Positions 27,360-36,300 of a DNA stretch of 64,000 nucleotides are shown here, in pieces. Numbering within the stretch: position 1 is the first letter of the stretch; the number at the start of each line of letters is the position of its first letter. Location: positions 1,488,001 to 1,552,000 of the forward strand of contig NZ_CP024201.1 in assembly GCF_002749615.1 (NCBI RefSeq), written 5' to 3'. A program made the position numbers and the translations under genes. The stretch comes from Caulobacter mirabilis. GTDB taxonomy: Bacteria; Pseudomonadota; Alphaproteobacteria; Caulobacterales; Caulobacteraceae. The notes under the pieces were generated by a model. The model did not search any database, was not told the DNA's origin, and saw only the letters and a program-made list of their open reading frames with translations.

Positions 27360-29012
27360 TCAGGCCGCGCGCGCGGCGGAGCGGCCGGCGTTGCGGCCGG
27401 AGAACAGGCAGCCGCCGAGGAAGGTGCCCTCCAGCGAGCGGTAGCCGTGGACCCCGCCGCCGCCGAAGCCGGCGGCTTCGCCGACGGCGTAGAGGCCCGG
27501 GATCAGGCGGCCGTCGTGGCCGAACACGCGCGCCTCCAGGTCCGTTTCAAAGCCGCCCAGGGTCTTGCGGGTCAGGATGTTCAGCCGCACCGCGATCAAC
27601 GGGCCGTGGGCGGGGTCGAGCATCCGATGCGGCTTGGCCGTGCGCACCAGCTTGTCGCCCAGGTAGCGGCGGGCGTTGTGGATGCCCATGACCTGGGCGT
27701 CCTTGGCGTAGGGGTTGGCCATCTCGCGGTCGCGAGCCTCGATCTGGCCGCGGAGACGGTCGAGCTGGATCAGGTCGTCGCCGGTCAGGGCGTTCATCCG
27801 CGGAACCAGCTCCTCCAGCGAGTTCGCGACGATGAAGTCGACGCCGTGCTGCTTGAAGGCCTCGACGGGGCCGGGCGCGCCCTTGCTGGTCGCCCGTTTG
27901 GAGGTCAGCAGCCAGTCGCGGCCGGTGAGGTCGGGGTTCTGCTCCGAGCCGGAGAGGGCGAACTCCTTGCGGATCACGCTCTGGGTCAGCACGAACCAGG
28001 TGTAGTCGAAGCCGGTCTTGCCGATATGCTCCAGGGTCTTGAGGGTGTCGTAGCCGGGATAGTTGGGCGCGGGCAGCCGTTCGCCCCGGGCGTCGAACCA
28101 CAGCGAGGACGGGCCGGGCAGGATGCGGATCCCGTGCCCCGGCCAGATCGGGTTCCAGTTGTGGAGCCCTTCGACGTAGTGCCACATCCGGTCGCGGTTG
28201 ATGATCCGCCCGCCGGCCGCCTCGGTGATCGCCAGCATGCGGCCGTCGACGTGGGCGGGCACGCCGGTGACCATCCGCTTCGGCGGCGGACCGAGGCGGG
28301 CGGGCCAGTTCTGGCGGACCAGGTCGTGATTGCCGCCGAGGCCGCCGCTGGCCACGATCACGGCGCCCGCGCTCAGCTCGAAGTCGGCGACGACGTCGCG
28401 GGAGGTGCTGACCCCGCGTGGGGCGTCGTCCGGCGCCAGCACCGCGCCGCGCACGCCGGTGACGGCGCCGTTCGTGACGATCAGGGCGTCCACGCGACGC
28501 CGGAAGCGGAAAGCGATCCGACCTCGAGCCTCCGCCTCCTGGACGCGGCGGGCGAAGGGCTCGACCACGCCCGGGCCCGTCCCCCAGGTCAGGTGGAAGC
28601 GCGGCACGGAGTTGCCGTGGCCGGTCGCCGCGTCGCCGCCGCGCTCGGCCCAGCCGACGATCGGGAAGATCCGGTGGCCCATGGCGCGCAGCCAGGACCG
28701 CTTCTCGCCCGCGGCGAAGCCGACATAGGCCTCGGCCCAGCGACGTGGCCAGTAGTCCTCGTCGCGGTCGAAGCCGGCCGTGCCCATCCAGTCCTGCAGG
28801 GCCAGGTCGAAGCTGTCCTTCACGCCCAGCCGCCGCTGCTCGGGGCTGTCGACCAGGAACAGGCCGCCCAGCGACCAGTGGGCCTGGCCGCCGAGGTTCT
28901 GGCGCGGCTCCTGGTCCAGGATGATGACCGTCTTGCCGGCGTCCGCCAGCTCCGCCGCCGCGACCAGCCCCGACAGGCCGGCCCCCACGATGATCACGTC
29001 CGCGTCCGCCAT
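27360..29012 (-). CDS. FAD-dependent dehydrogenase (KstD/fumarate-reductase flavoprotein family)
   Basis: A 550-residue flavoprotein. Rossmann motif VIIVGAGLSGLVAAAELADAGKTVIILDQE (residues ~5-34), a family-specific GGQAHWSLGGLF, a mid-protein GAVIVASGGLGGN, and the C-terminal FAD motif GLYAVGEAAGFGGGGVHGYRSLEGTFLGGCLFSGR. This architecture matches the FAD_binding_2 group that includes ketosteroid 1-dehydrogenase-like enzymes. ATG 29012 has an AAGGGGAAA site. It is divergent from a TetR gene and operonic with a BASS transporter. Substrate unknown. Confidence 0.88.
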   Translation of the reverse strand: MADADVIIVGAGLSGLVAAAELADAGKTVIILDQEPRQNLGGQAHWSLGGLFLVDSPEQRRLGVKDSFDLALQDWMGTAGFDRDEDYWPRRWAEAYVGFAAGEKRSWLRAMGHRIFPIVGWAERGGDAATGHGNSVPRFHLTWGTGPGVVEPFARRVQEAEARGRIAFRFRRRVDALIVTNGAVTGVRGAVLAPDDAPRGVSTSRDVVADFELSAGAVIVASGGLGGNHDLVRQNWPARLGPPPKRMVTGVPAHVDGRMLAITEAAGGRIINRDRMWHYVEGLHNWNPIWPGHGIRILPGPSSLWFDARGERLPAPNYPGYDTLKTLEHIGKTGFDYTWFVLTQSVIRKEFALSGSEQNPDLTGRDWLLTSKRATSKGAPGPVEAFKQHGVDFIVANSLEELVPRMNALTGDDLIQLDRLRGQIEARDREMANPYAKDAQVMGIHNARRYLGDKLVRTAKPHRMLDPAHGPLIAVRLNILTRKTLGGFETDLEARVFGHDGRLIPGLYAVGEAAGFGGGGVHGYRSLEGTFLGGCLFSGRNAGRSAARAA

Positions 29013-29045
29013 CGCCCGTTTCCCCTTGTTGGTCGTTGGCGGCAT

Positions 29046-29069
29046 GTTATTATCAAGAATGACAATAAC
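29046..29069. promoter_or_regulatory. Operator palindrome overlapping the TetR start codon
   Basis: GTTATTATCA-AGAA-TGACAATAAC: arms match at nine of ten positions. It lies in the short gap between the FAD dehydrogenase and TetR genes and contains the likely TetR ATG (29059) in its right half. Binding would block both divergent promoters and the TetR ribosome-start region. Confidence 0.7.
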
Positions 29070-29676
29070 GCAACGGCAAGCTTCGGAACGCGGGCCCCGG
29101 CGACGCCGGACGCCGGCGGAGGCTCGGGACGAAGCGCTGGGCGCGGCGGAGGCGATCCTGGCGCGCGAAGGGCCGCCGGGCCTGACGCTGCAGGCCGTGG
29201 CGGCCGAGGCCGGCATGGCCCACGGCAACCTGACCCATCATTTCGGCTCCAGCGCGGGTCTGCAGGCGGCGCTGGTCGTGCGCATGTCCGAGCGGCTGGC
29301 GGGGGAGGTGGCGGCGGCGACCCTTCGCCTGCGCGGCGGCGAGGCGACGAGTCGTCAGATCGTCGACATGGTCTTCGACGCGATGGCGCGGGACGACCAT
29401 GGCCGGCTGGTCGCCTGGGTCTGCTCGACCGGTCAGGCCGACAAGCTGGCGCCCGTGTTCGAGGTCATCGCGGGAACCGTCCACACCTTGAAGGCCACGG
29501 AGCCGGCGGGCGGCGATCCAGCGTCCCAAGGGGCGGGGGTGATCACCGCCGCCCTGCTGAGCGCGGCCTTGTCGGCCAGCCTGATCGGCGCGCCGCTGCA
29601 GCGGGCGGCGGGCTTGGCCGACGACGCCCTGCGCGACCTGGCCGCGCGCCAGCTGGACAGCCTGCGGGTGCGGTGA
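29059..29676 (+). CDS. TetR-family regulator
   Basis: A 205-residue TetR protein (alternative ATG at 29044 adds five residues). HTH region: DEALGAAEAILAREGPPGLTLQAVAAEAGMAHGNLTHHFGSSAGLQAAL (residues ~18-66). The C-terminal domain has alternating helices ending in LAARQLDSLRVR. It is divergent from the FAD dehydrogenase/BASS operon, and a strong palindrome overlaps its start region, so it most likely represses itself and that operon. Confidence 0.87.
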   Translation: MTITQRQASERGPRRRRTPAEARDEALGAAEAILAREGPPGLTLQAVAAEAGMAHGNLTHHFGSSAGLQAALVVRMSERLAGEVAAATLRLRGGEATSRQIVDMVFDAMARDDHGRLVAWVCSTGQADKLAPVFEVIAGTVHTLKATEPAGGDPASQGAGVITAALLSAALSASLIGAPLQRAAGLADDALRDLAARQLDSLRVR

Positions 29677-29691
29677 GGCCCCGACGAAGGC

Positions 29692-30996
29692 CTATCGCGA
29701 CGCCGGAACGCCGGGAACGCTCCAGACGACCCGATCTCCGGGCTTGAGCCCGGCCAGCACCTCGACGGCGAACGGGCTGGACTTGCCGAGTTGGACCCGG
29801 ACCTCCTGCGGCGCCTTGCGGGGATTGCTTTGAACCAACACGAACGGGTTCGCGGGCGATCCCTGGATCGCCTGCGGAGGCAGGGTTATCACCGAAGGGT
29901 TGGTGTAGGAGGTGATGTTCAGGTTGGCGGTCATGCCGATGCGCACCTGACGGGCCTGTTCCGCTGGCAGCGGATCGAGCAGCGCCATCGCCACGAACAC
30001 CGCCTTGCCGCCGCCCGCGTCCTTCTTCGCCTGGCCCGCGATACTGTGGATCCGACCCTTCAACACGCCGGAGAAGCCAGCCCCGGTTACGGTCACCGCC
30101 TGGCCGAGCTTGATGGTGTTCACGTCGCCTTCGTCCAGCTGGAATCGCACGCCCAGAGCGCCGGCCCTCGCGATGACGCCCAGGGGCTGGCCCTTCGACA
30201 GCCGACCGCCGACCGTGACGCCTCCATCCGCCTTGTCCTGGCCGCCGGAGGGCGGCATGACGATGATGCCGGAGTCGGGCGCCACGACCCGGGCTTTCGC
30301 CATGTCCGCGCTGACCGTCGACAGCCGGTTCGTGGAGTTGCTCAGGTCAAGCTCCGCAATCCGACGATAGGAGCCTTCGCCGCGGCCGGCGGTGATCTGG
30401 AGATCCTGCTCGGCGGCTTCCAGGGCCATCTTCTGCGACTGCACCTGCCGCTCGAGCGTCTCGTACTCCATGCGAGGCACAAGGCCCCGGTCCAGCAGCG
30501 ACCGCGTTTCCTTCAGGCGCCGCTCGGCCTGTTCGAACTCCAGTCTCGCGGTGATGAGGCTGCGCCGGGCGCGCGACATTTCCGGCCCGCTCTGCCAGTT
30601 CTGGAGATCGGCGGCGCCGCGGGCCGATTTCAGATAGGTGCTTTCGGCGTCGTTCCGGCTCCTTTGCACGTCGGCGACATCGAACTCCGCCAACACCTGG
30701 CCGGCCTCCACCTGATCGCCGTAGGCGAAGTTCAGGCGCTGCAGAACGCCGTCGAACGGCGCGACGACCGCCAGGCTCTCTCCCGGCGCGATCTCGCCCT
30801 GGAAACCGGTGGAAACGGCGAAGGACTGCTTGCTCACCGTGTAGTGCCGCTGGACCTCGCCCGCGCGCTTGGCGTCGGGCTTGCGCGCCGTGCAGGTCCA
30901 GACGGTCAGGATCAGCAGCGCCGCGACCGCCACGAGGGCCGTGCGTCCGGGGCGTCGCCGGATCGCCGTGGTCAGTCGTTCAAGTTGATGCGCCAT
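29692..30996 (-). CDS. MacA/HlyD-type periplasmic adaptor of an ABC exporter
   Basis: A 434-residue membrane-fusion protein. One N-terminal membrane helix (ALVAVAALLILTVWTC), a split biotinyl-lipoyl domain (VAPFDGVLQRLNFAYGDQVEAGQVLAEFD ... ARVVAPDSGIIVM), an intervening coiled coil (residues ~110-215) and a beta-barrel/membrane-proximal C-terminus. It bridges the inner-membrane permease and the TolC-type channel. It is the last gene of the four-gene exporter operon, and its start overlaps the TolC-like gene by 25 bases. Confidence 0.9.
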   Translation of the reverse strand: MAHQLERLTTAIRRRPGRTALVAVAALLILTVWTCTARKPDAKRAGEVQRHYTVSKQSFAVSTGFQGEIAPGESLAVVAPFDGVLQRLNFAYGDQVEAGQVLAEFDVADVQRSRNDAESTYLKSARGAADLQNWQSGPEMSRARRSLITARLEFEQAERRLKETRSLLDRGLVPRMEYETLERQVQSQKMALEAAEQDLQITAGRGEGSYRRIAELDLSNSTNRLSTVSADMAKARVVAPDSGIIVMPPSGGQDKADGGVTVGGRLSKGQPLGVIARAGALGVRFQLDEGDVNTIKLGQAVTVTGAGFSGVLKGRIHSIAGQAKKDAGGGKAVFVAMALLDPLPAEQARQVRIGMTANLNITSYTNPSVITLPPQAIQGSPANPFVLVQSNPRKAPQEVRVQLGKSSPFAVEVLAGLKPGDRVVWSVPGVPASR

Positions 30997-32444
30997 GTTT
31001 CGAGCGTGCTTCCGATTTGCTGATCCAGCGCGGTGAGCGCATTGAGGTAGGAAATCCGGGCGTTGAGTTCCTGGGCGTCGGCGTTCCTGAGGCTGTCCTG
31101 GAAGGACAGGACCTCGAAGTTGGACGCCCGGCCTACCTTCAGTTTCTCCTGCTGCAGGTCGAGCGCGCGCGCGGCCAGGTCGCGCGCCCGCCGCGCAGCC
31201 TCGAGCTGGCGCCAGTTCATGTCGACCGTCTGGACGGCGTCGCGGATCTGCGCCTCGATCGCCTGCGACAGCTCCTCGTAGCGAAGCTCTGCCGTTCGAA
31301 CGGCCGTCTCGGCGCGGAGCTCGGCCGCCTTGGGGCCGTAGTCGCCCAGGGGAATGCCCACGCGCACGCCGACGGTGGTGTCGTCCAGCGGGGTGCGCGG
31401 CCCCAGGATCGGGTCGATGACCTCGGACCGGCCGGTGGAGGCGGTCAGGCTGACGTCCCAGAGCCGATTGTTCTTGGCCAGCATCAGGCCTTGCCGGGCT
31501 TCGTCCAGGGTCAGCCGCTGGCTGAGGATGTCCAGGCGTGAATCGAACCCCAGGGCCAGGACGCGGTCCAGATCGATATCAACCCTCTCGACCTTCACGT
31601 CGTCGACGGCCACGACGTTGGTGCGCGGATCGAGGGCCAGAAGTCTCAGCAGGGCGAGTTGGGCGCTTTCCCGCTGCCGATAGGCGGACAGGACGGAGAC
31701 CTCCTGGTTGGCGAGGCCGGACTCGGTCTGGACGAGGTCCGCCGCCGCCATGCGGCCAGCCTCGATGAGCGCCTTGTTGGTCTCCAGCAAGACCTTGGTC
31801 CGCTCGAGCGACAGCTCCGCGAGCCGGACCTGCTCCTGGCTCTGCAGCAGGGTGCGGTAGCTGAAGATGATCGTCGAGACGGTGTTCGAGACCGTGGATT
31901 CGAGAGAGAGCTTATTGATCCGCTCCCGGATGCGCGCCGATCGCAGAGGGGCCATCGCGACGTCCCATCCGCCGCCGCGGAGCAGCGGCTGCGTGAGGGA
32001 CAGCGACGAGGTGTCTCTGCGGTCGGTGCTCCGCGCGTCGAGTCGCTCGAGGCGGCCCCAGGAGAAACCGATCGTGCCGCCGGTCGGCAGCAGCCACGAC
32101 CCTTCGACACCGCCGGCGGCCTCGGTCGAGTCTCTGTTGGGAGCGTCGCTGCGAGCCTCCGTGACCCGCGCGGTGATGCGGGCGACAGGGACGAAGCGAC
32201 GCTCGGCGACGGCCAGGTCGAACTTCTGGACCACGCGTTCCAGATAGGCCGACTTGAGGCTTCGGTTGTCGCGCAAGCCGATGGCCACGGCTTCGGTGAG
32301 GCCGAGTGGGACGGCGGGGCCGTTGGGCACCGGGTTCGAGGGCGGCGACGGGACCGGCGACAGGGCTTGCGCCGACGCGACGCCAGCGGTCGAGACGGAG
32401 AGGGCCAGGGCGAGCAGCAGGAGAGGCGAGCATCTAGTCCGCAC
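30972..32444 (-). CDS. TolC-family outer-membrane efflux protein
   Basis: A 490-residue outer-membrane channel protein with a signal peptide (residues ~1-26, ending ASAQA). Two OEP repeats are visible as long amphipathic helices (LKSAYLERVVQKFDLAVAERRF and SLDILSQRLTLDEARQGLMLAKNN type), with the second repeat near the C-terminus (QEKLKVGRASNFEVLSFQDSLRNADAQELNARISYLNAL). It supplies the outer-membrane exit for the adjacent MacA/MacB-type exporter. Overlaps the permease gene by 11 bases. Confidence 0.9.
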   Translation of the reverse strand: MRTRCSPLLLLALALSVSTAGVASAQALSPVPSPPSNPVPNGPAVPLGLTEAVAIGLRDNRSLKSAYLERVVQKFDLAVAERRFVPVARITARVTEARSDAPNRDSTEAAGGVEGSWLLPTGGTIGFSWGRLERLDARSTDRRDTSSLSLTQPLLRGGGWDVAMAPLRSARIRERINKLSLESTVSNTVSTIIFSYRTLLQSQEQVRLAELSLERTKVLLETNKALIEAGRMAAADLVQTESGLANQEVSVLSAYRQRESAQLALLRLLALDPRTNVVAVDDVKVERVDIDLDRVLALGFDSRLDILSQRLTLDEARQGLMLAKNNRLWDVSLTASTGRSEVIDPILGPRTPLDDTTVGVRVGIPLGDYGPKAAELRAETAVRTAELRYEELSQAIEAQIRDAVQTVDMNWRQLEAARRARDLAARALDLQQEKLKVGRASNFEVLSFQDSLRNADAQELNARISYLNALTALDQQIGSTLETWRINLND

Positions 32445-33627
32445 GAAGGGCCTCGATCGGATCGATCCGCGATGCGGACAGGGCAGGATAGAGGCCGAAC
32501 AGCACGCCGATCACGCCGGAACCGAGCGGGCCGATGGGCATCAGATGATAGGCGATGGCGAAGTCCCAGCTGAACAGTTTCACCGCGAGCGCCGAGAGCA
32601 GCAGCCCCAAGATCGCGCCCACCAGGCCGCCGGCGGCGGCCAGCATCGCCGCCTCCGCCACGAACATCAGCTGGATGTCCTTCGGCGTCGCGCCGATCGC
32701 GGCGCGCAGGCCGATTTCCCGTCGCCGCTCCAGCACGTTCATCAGCATGACGTTCATGACGCCGATCCCCCCGACCAGCAGCGATATGCCGCCGATGGCG
32801 GCCAGCACCGCGGCGATCAGGCCCTTCTGGCGGTTCATCGTCACGATGATCGACTTGGCGTTGGTGGTCTGGACCAACGTCGTCCGGTTGGTGAGCGAGC
32901 GCTTCAGCTCGCCGTCGATCCGATCGACATCGGCGTCGTCGGCGACCCGCACGAGCGCGGCGTTGGCCTGGTTGCTGGGCAGGACGCGTCGTGCGCAACC
33001 CTGCGGGATCATGAAGGCGTCGTTGTATCGGGCCACGCTGAAGCCGTCGCTCGGGATCGCTTCGAGGACGCCGACGACCGTGAACAGATAGGAGCCCAGG
33101 GCGACCTGCTGGCCGAGCATGTCTGCGGGACGTCGCGCCAGCTTCTGCGCGGCTTCCGCCCCGATCACGCCGACCGGCGCGCAGTCGTCGAAGGCGGTGA
33201 GCAGGCGGCCGGTCTGCGCCGTCAGCGCCAGCCGCGGAGCCAGCGACGGCGGGGCGGCGATGAGGAAGAGCGAGGCCTCCTTACCGCCCGCCCGGCCGGA
33301 GATCTGGGCTGTCGCGTAAGGGGTCGCCTCGACGACGCCGGGAACCGTCTTGGGAAGATCTTCGATCGTGGCTTTCGGAAAGCCGCCCTCGCCTCCATTG
33401 GGCGTGCTTCGGACCTGGATCGTGTCGATGCCCAGCCTCTCGAACTGCTTCATGGTCTCCAGCTGGGCGACATGGCCGATGTTGAGCATCGCGATGATGG
33501 AGGCCGTCCCGACGACGATGCCGAGCAGGGCGAGGCCGGAGCGCTGCCCTCGCGCGAGCAGGTTGGCGAAGGCCTCCCGCAGGACCTCGCCCAGCGGCAC
33601 GCCATAGGGGCGCGCGCGCGAGGTCAT
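32434..33627 (-). CDS. MacB-type ABC permease (FtsX fold)
   Basis: A 397-residue ABC permease with the MacB topology: a first membrane helix near residues 24-46 (GLALLGIVVGTASIIAML), a large periplasmic domain, and three C-terminal helices with the FtsX consensus (LLVGGIGVMNVMLMNVLERRREIGLRAAIGATPKDI, residues ~285-320). Unlike E. coli MacB, the ATPase is a separate gene. MacB-type pumps move peptides, toxins or antibiotics from the periplasm through TolC by mechanotransmission. It overlaps the ATPase stop by four bases. Confidence 0.91.
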   Translation of the reverse strand: MTSRARPYGVPLGEVLREAFANLLARGQRSGLALLGIVVGTASIIAMLNIGHVAQLETMKQFERLGIDTIQVRSTPNGGEGGFPKATIEDLPKTVPGVVEATPYATAQISGRAGGKEASLFLIAAPPSLAPRLALTAQTGRLLTAFDDCAPVGVIGAEAAQKLARRPADMLGQQVALGSYLFTVVGVLEAIPSDGFSVARYNDAFMIPQGCARRVLPSNQANAALVRVADDADVDRIDGELKRSLTNRTTLVQTTNAKSIIVTMNRQKGLIAAVLAAIGGISLLVGGIGVMNVMLMNVLERRREIGLRAAIGATPKDIQLMFVAEAAMLAAAGGLVGAILGLLLSALAVKLFSWDFAIAYHLMPIGPLGSGVIGVLFGLYPALSASRIDPIEALRAD

Positions 33628-34304
33628 TGACGCCTCGTGTCGGCGATGATCCGGCCGTCGCGGATCTCGATCTGTCGATCGCAGGTCATCGCCAGATCGC
33701 GATCATGGGTGACCATGACGATGGTGACGCCGAAGTCGCGATTGAGGGTGCGGAGGAGCGTCAGCGCTTCGCTGGCGGTGACGCTGTCGAGATTGCCGGT
33801 CGGCTCGTCCGCCAGCAGCAGGCGCGGGTTGCTGACCAGGGCGCGGGCGAGGGCCACGCGCTGCATCTGGCCGCCGGAAAGCTGATTGGGATGGTGCTCG
33901 GCGCGGTCGCCAAGGCCGACGCGCTCCAGCATGGCCAGCGCCTGCGGCTTGCGGTCCTTGCGCGGCACGTTGCGATAGAGAAGCGGCAGGGCGACGTTCT
34001 CCCAGGCGGTCAGCCGCGGCAGCAGTTGGAACGACTGGAAGACGAAGCCGATCAGGCGATTGCGCAGGCGCGCGGCCTCGGCCGCCGACGCGAAGTCCGC
34101 GGGCGCCCCGTCCAGAAAGACCTGGCCGCTGTCGGGACGGTCGAGCAGGCCGATGATGTTGAGCAGCGTGCTCTTCCCGGAGCCGGACGGGCCCAGGATC
34201 GCGCAGAAGCCCGCGCCCTCGATCTCGAGGGAGAGGTCTTTCAGAACCGGTACGGACCCTCCGGCCGTCTTGTAGGCCTTCTCGATACTGGCCAGCTTGA
34301 GCAC
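33624..34304 (-). CDS. ABC transporter ATP-binding protein (MacB/LolD type)
   Basis: A 226-residue ABC ATPase. Walker [10 protein letters not shown] (residues ~39-47), Q-loop FVFQSFQLL, signature [15 protein letters not shown] (~143-157), Walker [13 protein letters not shown] (~161-172) and switch His in VTHDRDLA. It belongs to the LolD/MacB-N class by its EPTGNLDS. First gene of the exporter operon; its promoter region (34305-34492) carries two palindromes, separating it from the secreted-protein array upstream. Confidence 0.93.
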   Translation of the reverse strand: MLKLASIEKAYKTAGGSVPVLKDLSLEIEGAGFCAILGPSGSGKSTLLNIIGLLDRPDSGQVFLDGAPADFASAAEAARLRNRLIGFVFQSFQLLPRLTAWENVALPLLYRNVPRKDRKPQALAMLERVGLGDRAEHHPNQLSGGQMQRVALARALVSNPRLLLADEPTGNLDSVTASEALTLLRTLNRDFGVTIVMVTHDRDLAMTCDRQIEIRDGRIIADTRRQ

Positions 34305-34395
34305 TGCTTCTTCCCGCCAAGTCGCCGGGCGAGACCCCCTCCGGCGATGAACACGGTTTCGTCGAGCGCCTTCCCCGCCCCCGACGGAACCTCGT

Positions 34396-34433
34396 CTACA
34401 GGAGTGTAACTATCCGTTGAGATGGCGCCATCT
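34396..34433. promoter_or_regulatory. Paired palindromes in the exporter promoter region
   Basis: Two symmetric elements in the 188-base gap between the last secreted paralogue and the ABC exporter: CTACA-ggag-TGTAA (34396-34409) and a perfect 14-mer AGATGGCGCCATCT (34420-34433). Both lie about 90-130 bases upstream of the ATPase start. They suggest that the exporter has its own regulated promoter as well as any read-through from the array. Regulator unidentified. Confidence 0.5.
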
Positions 34434-34492
34434 TCAAGGCCGGGTAAGGGGCGGATTTGTCGGGTTGGTCCGTCGTCGGAGGGGCGGCGGCG

Positions 34493-34999
34493 TCAGTTGG
34501 TGATCGTGAGCGTGGGGCCGACGTACTGCGTGAGTTCGCCGTCGAACTGACATGTCCCGACGGTCTGGCTCGTGAGCACCATCCGCGGCGGCGGTCCCGG
34601 GACCCACTCGACCTCGATGTCCGCCGGCCCGCAGTCGTAGAGGGGGCTGGTGAAGCGGACGCCGTGAATCCTCAGCTTCTGGGCGGTCGCGCCGGCCGGC
34701 GTCGTCGGCGCGACGACGGTGATCGGATAGGTCAGGTTGGCGAACGCGCCGTAGTTGCAGAGGCCGCCCTCCAGCGAGAAGCTGTGGAAGACCGCGAGGT
34801 TGTCTCCGGCGGCGTCGAACGGTCCGGTGCGCAGCGTGACGAAGCCGTCGCAGGTCACCTGCAGGCCGAGGAGATGAACGTAGAAGACGCCCTGGAAAAG
34901 AAGCGTGTTCTGGTTCGGCGGGCTGAAGGTGTCAGCGCCAGACGGGGAGGCGCCGGCCAGGGCGGCGGCGCCGACGAGAGTGGTGAGGATCCTGTTCAT
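34493..34999 (-). CDS. Secreted small protein, tandem family member 1 (PraB-like)
   Basis: A 168-residue protein with a Sec signal peptide (residues ~1-22, ...GASPSGADTF). It shares the array template: mature start DTFSPPN, Cys residues near TCDGF, LCNYG, YDCGPADIEVEW and TCQFDGELTQ, and C-terminus GPTLTITN. The pattern resembles the Pseudomonas PraB family (secreted, biofilm/alkane-linked), a tentative recall. It is the array member nearest the ABC exporter and most divergent in its centre (MVLTSQTVG replaces the ATITF core). Confidence 0.78.
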   Translation of the reverse strand: MNRILTTLVGAAALAGASPSGADTFSPPNQNTLLFQGVFYVHLLGLQVTCDGFVTLRTGPFDAAGDNLAVFHSFSLEGGLCNYGAFANLTYPITVVAPTTPAGATAQKLRIHGVRFTSPLYDCGPADIEVEWVPGPPPRMVLTSQTVGTCQFDGELTQYVGPTLTITN

Positions 35000-35094
35000 C
35001 GGAGTACCTGTGTGGCGCCGGCCAGGGGCGGCGGTCCGCCGAAGCGCGGCGGTCGCTAGCGGCCCGAGGGGACGAGCGGGCGAAGAGATGCGGG

Positions 35095-35613
35095 TCATTG
35101 GGTGATCGTGAGAGCCGGTCCGCTCACCTGGCTGAGCGTGCCGCGGATCGTGCAGCCGCCGGTCAGCGTGCTCAGCGGCGAGAATGTGATCGTGGCCGGA
35201 GCGCCGTCCGACCAGTCGGCCCAGAGGTTGCCGGTGCAGGTCCCGCCCATGGCTGTGACGACCGAGATCCCCTGGATCTCAATATCCGTCGCCGGGACGC
35301 CCGACGGCCCGGTTGGAAGGACGGCGATCGGGTAGAGGGCCTGCTGGAGGGAGACCAGCGAACAAAGGAAGCCGTTCGACAGACCGGCCGCATAGACGTA
35401 GCCCTCGTTGTTGCCGGCGCCGTCGGGGTTCGTCGTGAGGACATGGGCCGTCATCGTACAGTTGAAGGTGAGGTTTTCCCGAAACTCGACGTCGCCCTCG
35501 AAGACCATGTTGATCGCATTCGGAGGGCTGAAGGCGGCGGCGTGGGCGGTGTGGGCGTTGGTGATCGCCGTGGCGGCCGCGATGGCGACGAACGTGGCGA
35601 GGATCTTTCTCAT
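35095..35613 (-). CDS. Secreted small protein, tandem family member 2 (PraB-like)
   Basis: A 172-residue protein, signal peptide to ~residue 25 (HTAHAAAF). Template features: AFSPPNA, EGDVEF, NCTMTAHV, FLCSLVSL, GTCTGNLWADWSDGAPATITF, GGCTIRGTLSQVSGPALTITQ. It is closest to member 6 at the other end of the array (both have the WSDGAPATITF block and a DGxGNN/DNT segment), suggesting that these two form a subtype. GGAGG-like site precedes ATG 35613. Probably periplasmic or released, disulfide-stabilised. Confidence 0.8.
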   Translation of the reverse strand: MRKILATFVAIAAATAITNAHTAHAAAFSPPNAINMVFEGDVEFRENLTFNCTMTAHVLTTNPDGAGNNEGYVYAAGLSNGFLCSLVSLQQALYPIAVLPTGPSGVPATDIEIQGISVVTAMGGTCTGNLWADWSDGAPATITFSPLSTLTGGCTIRGTLSQVSGPALTITQ

Positions 35614-35722
35614 CGGAGAGCCTCCGTGATGCCGGCGCACGCCGACGGGGCCGCCGAGGCGCGGCGGTCGCAAGCGGTTCTGAACGCGACTGGTAGGGAC
35701 GGCGCCGGCCGGCGCCGTAACG

Positions 35723-36223
35723 CTAGTTGGTGATCGCCAGGGGCGCCCCGCTGGTCTGGGTGAGCACGCCCTGGAAGGGGCAGGGGCCCGGGAGCAGCAT
35801 GGTTCCGGGCGGGAAGGTGATCGTCGGCGGCGATCCCGGGGTCCAGGTCGCGATCAGGTCGCCCGGTCCGCAGACGACCCCGCCGACCACCCGGACGCCG
35901 GTGAACCTCAGCTGCGTCGCCGGCTGCCCGGTTGGCGGCGGGAGCGGGGTCTCGACATTGATGTTCCAGGGCAGGCCGGAGAATGAGAACAGGCCGCACA
36001 GCCCGCCGCCGCCGATCCCGCCCGTGGCGACCCAGGCGTCGCTGCCGGCTGCGTTGGAGACGATGGTCACCGACACGGTGCAGACCAGCGGAGGCGACGC
36101 GTTCAGCAGCACATTGCCCGTGAACACGGCGGTGCTGCTGGGCGGGGTGAAGGTGTCGGCCACGGCGGTCGTGGCGCCCGTCAGCGCCAGGGCGGCCGCC
36201 AGGGCCCGCATCGTTCGCATCAT
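35723..36223 (-). CDS. Secreted small protein, tandem family member 3 (PraB-like)
   Basis: A 166-residue protein, signal peptide to ~residue 22 (TTAVADTF). Template features: TFTPPSSTAVFTGNV, LVCTVSVTI, GLCGLFSFSGLPWNINVETP, VVCGPGDLIATWTPGSPPTITFPPGT, PCPFQGVLTQTSGAPLAITN. It shares the LPWNI and CGPGDLI blocks with member 5 and so belongs to a second subtype. The ATG at 36223 is followed directly by another in-frame Met. The 109-base gap downstream holds no obvious terminator. Confidence 0.8.
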   Translation of the reverse strand: MMRTMRALAAALALTGATTAVADTFTPPSSTAVFTGNVLLNASPPLVCTVSVTIVSNAAGSDAWVATGGIGGGGLCGLFSFSGLPWNINVETPLPPPTGQPATQLRFTGVRVVGGVVCGPGDLIATWTPGSPPTITFPPGTMLLPGPCPFQGVLTQTSGAPLAITN

Positions 36224-36300
36224 GCTCTGTCCTCCTCGTAGGGGTCCGGTCGGACCGTCGGGGCGAGGGGCTCAAGCCCGGCCCCTCCAAGATGGCGGGG

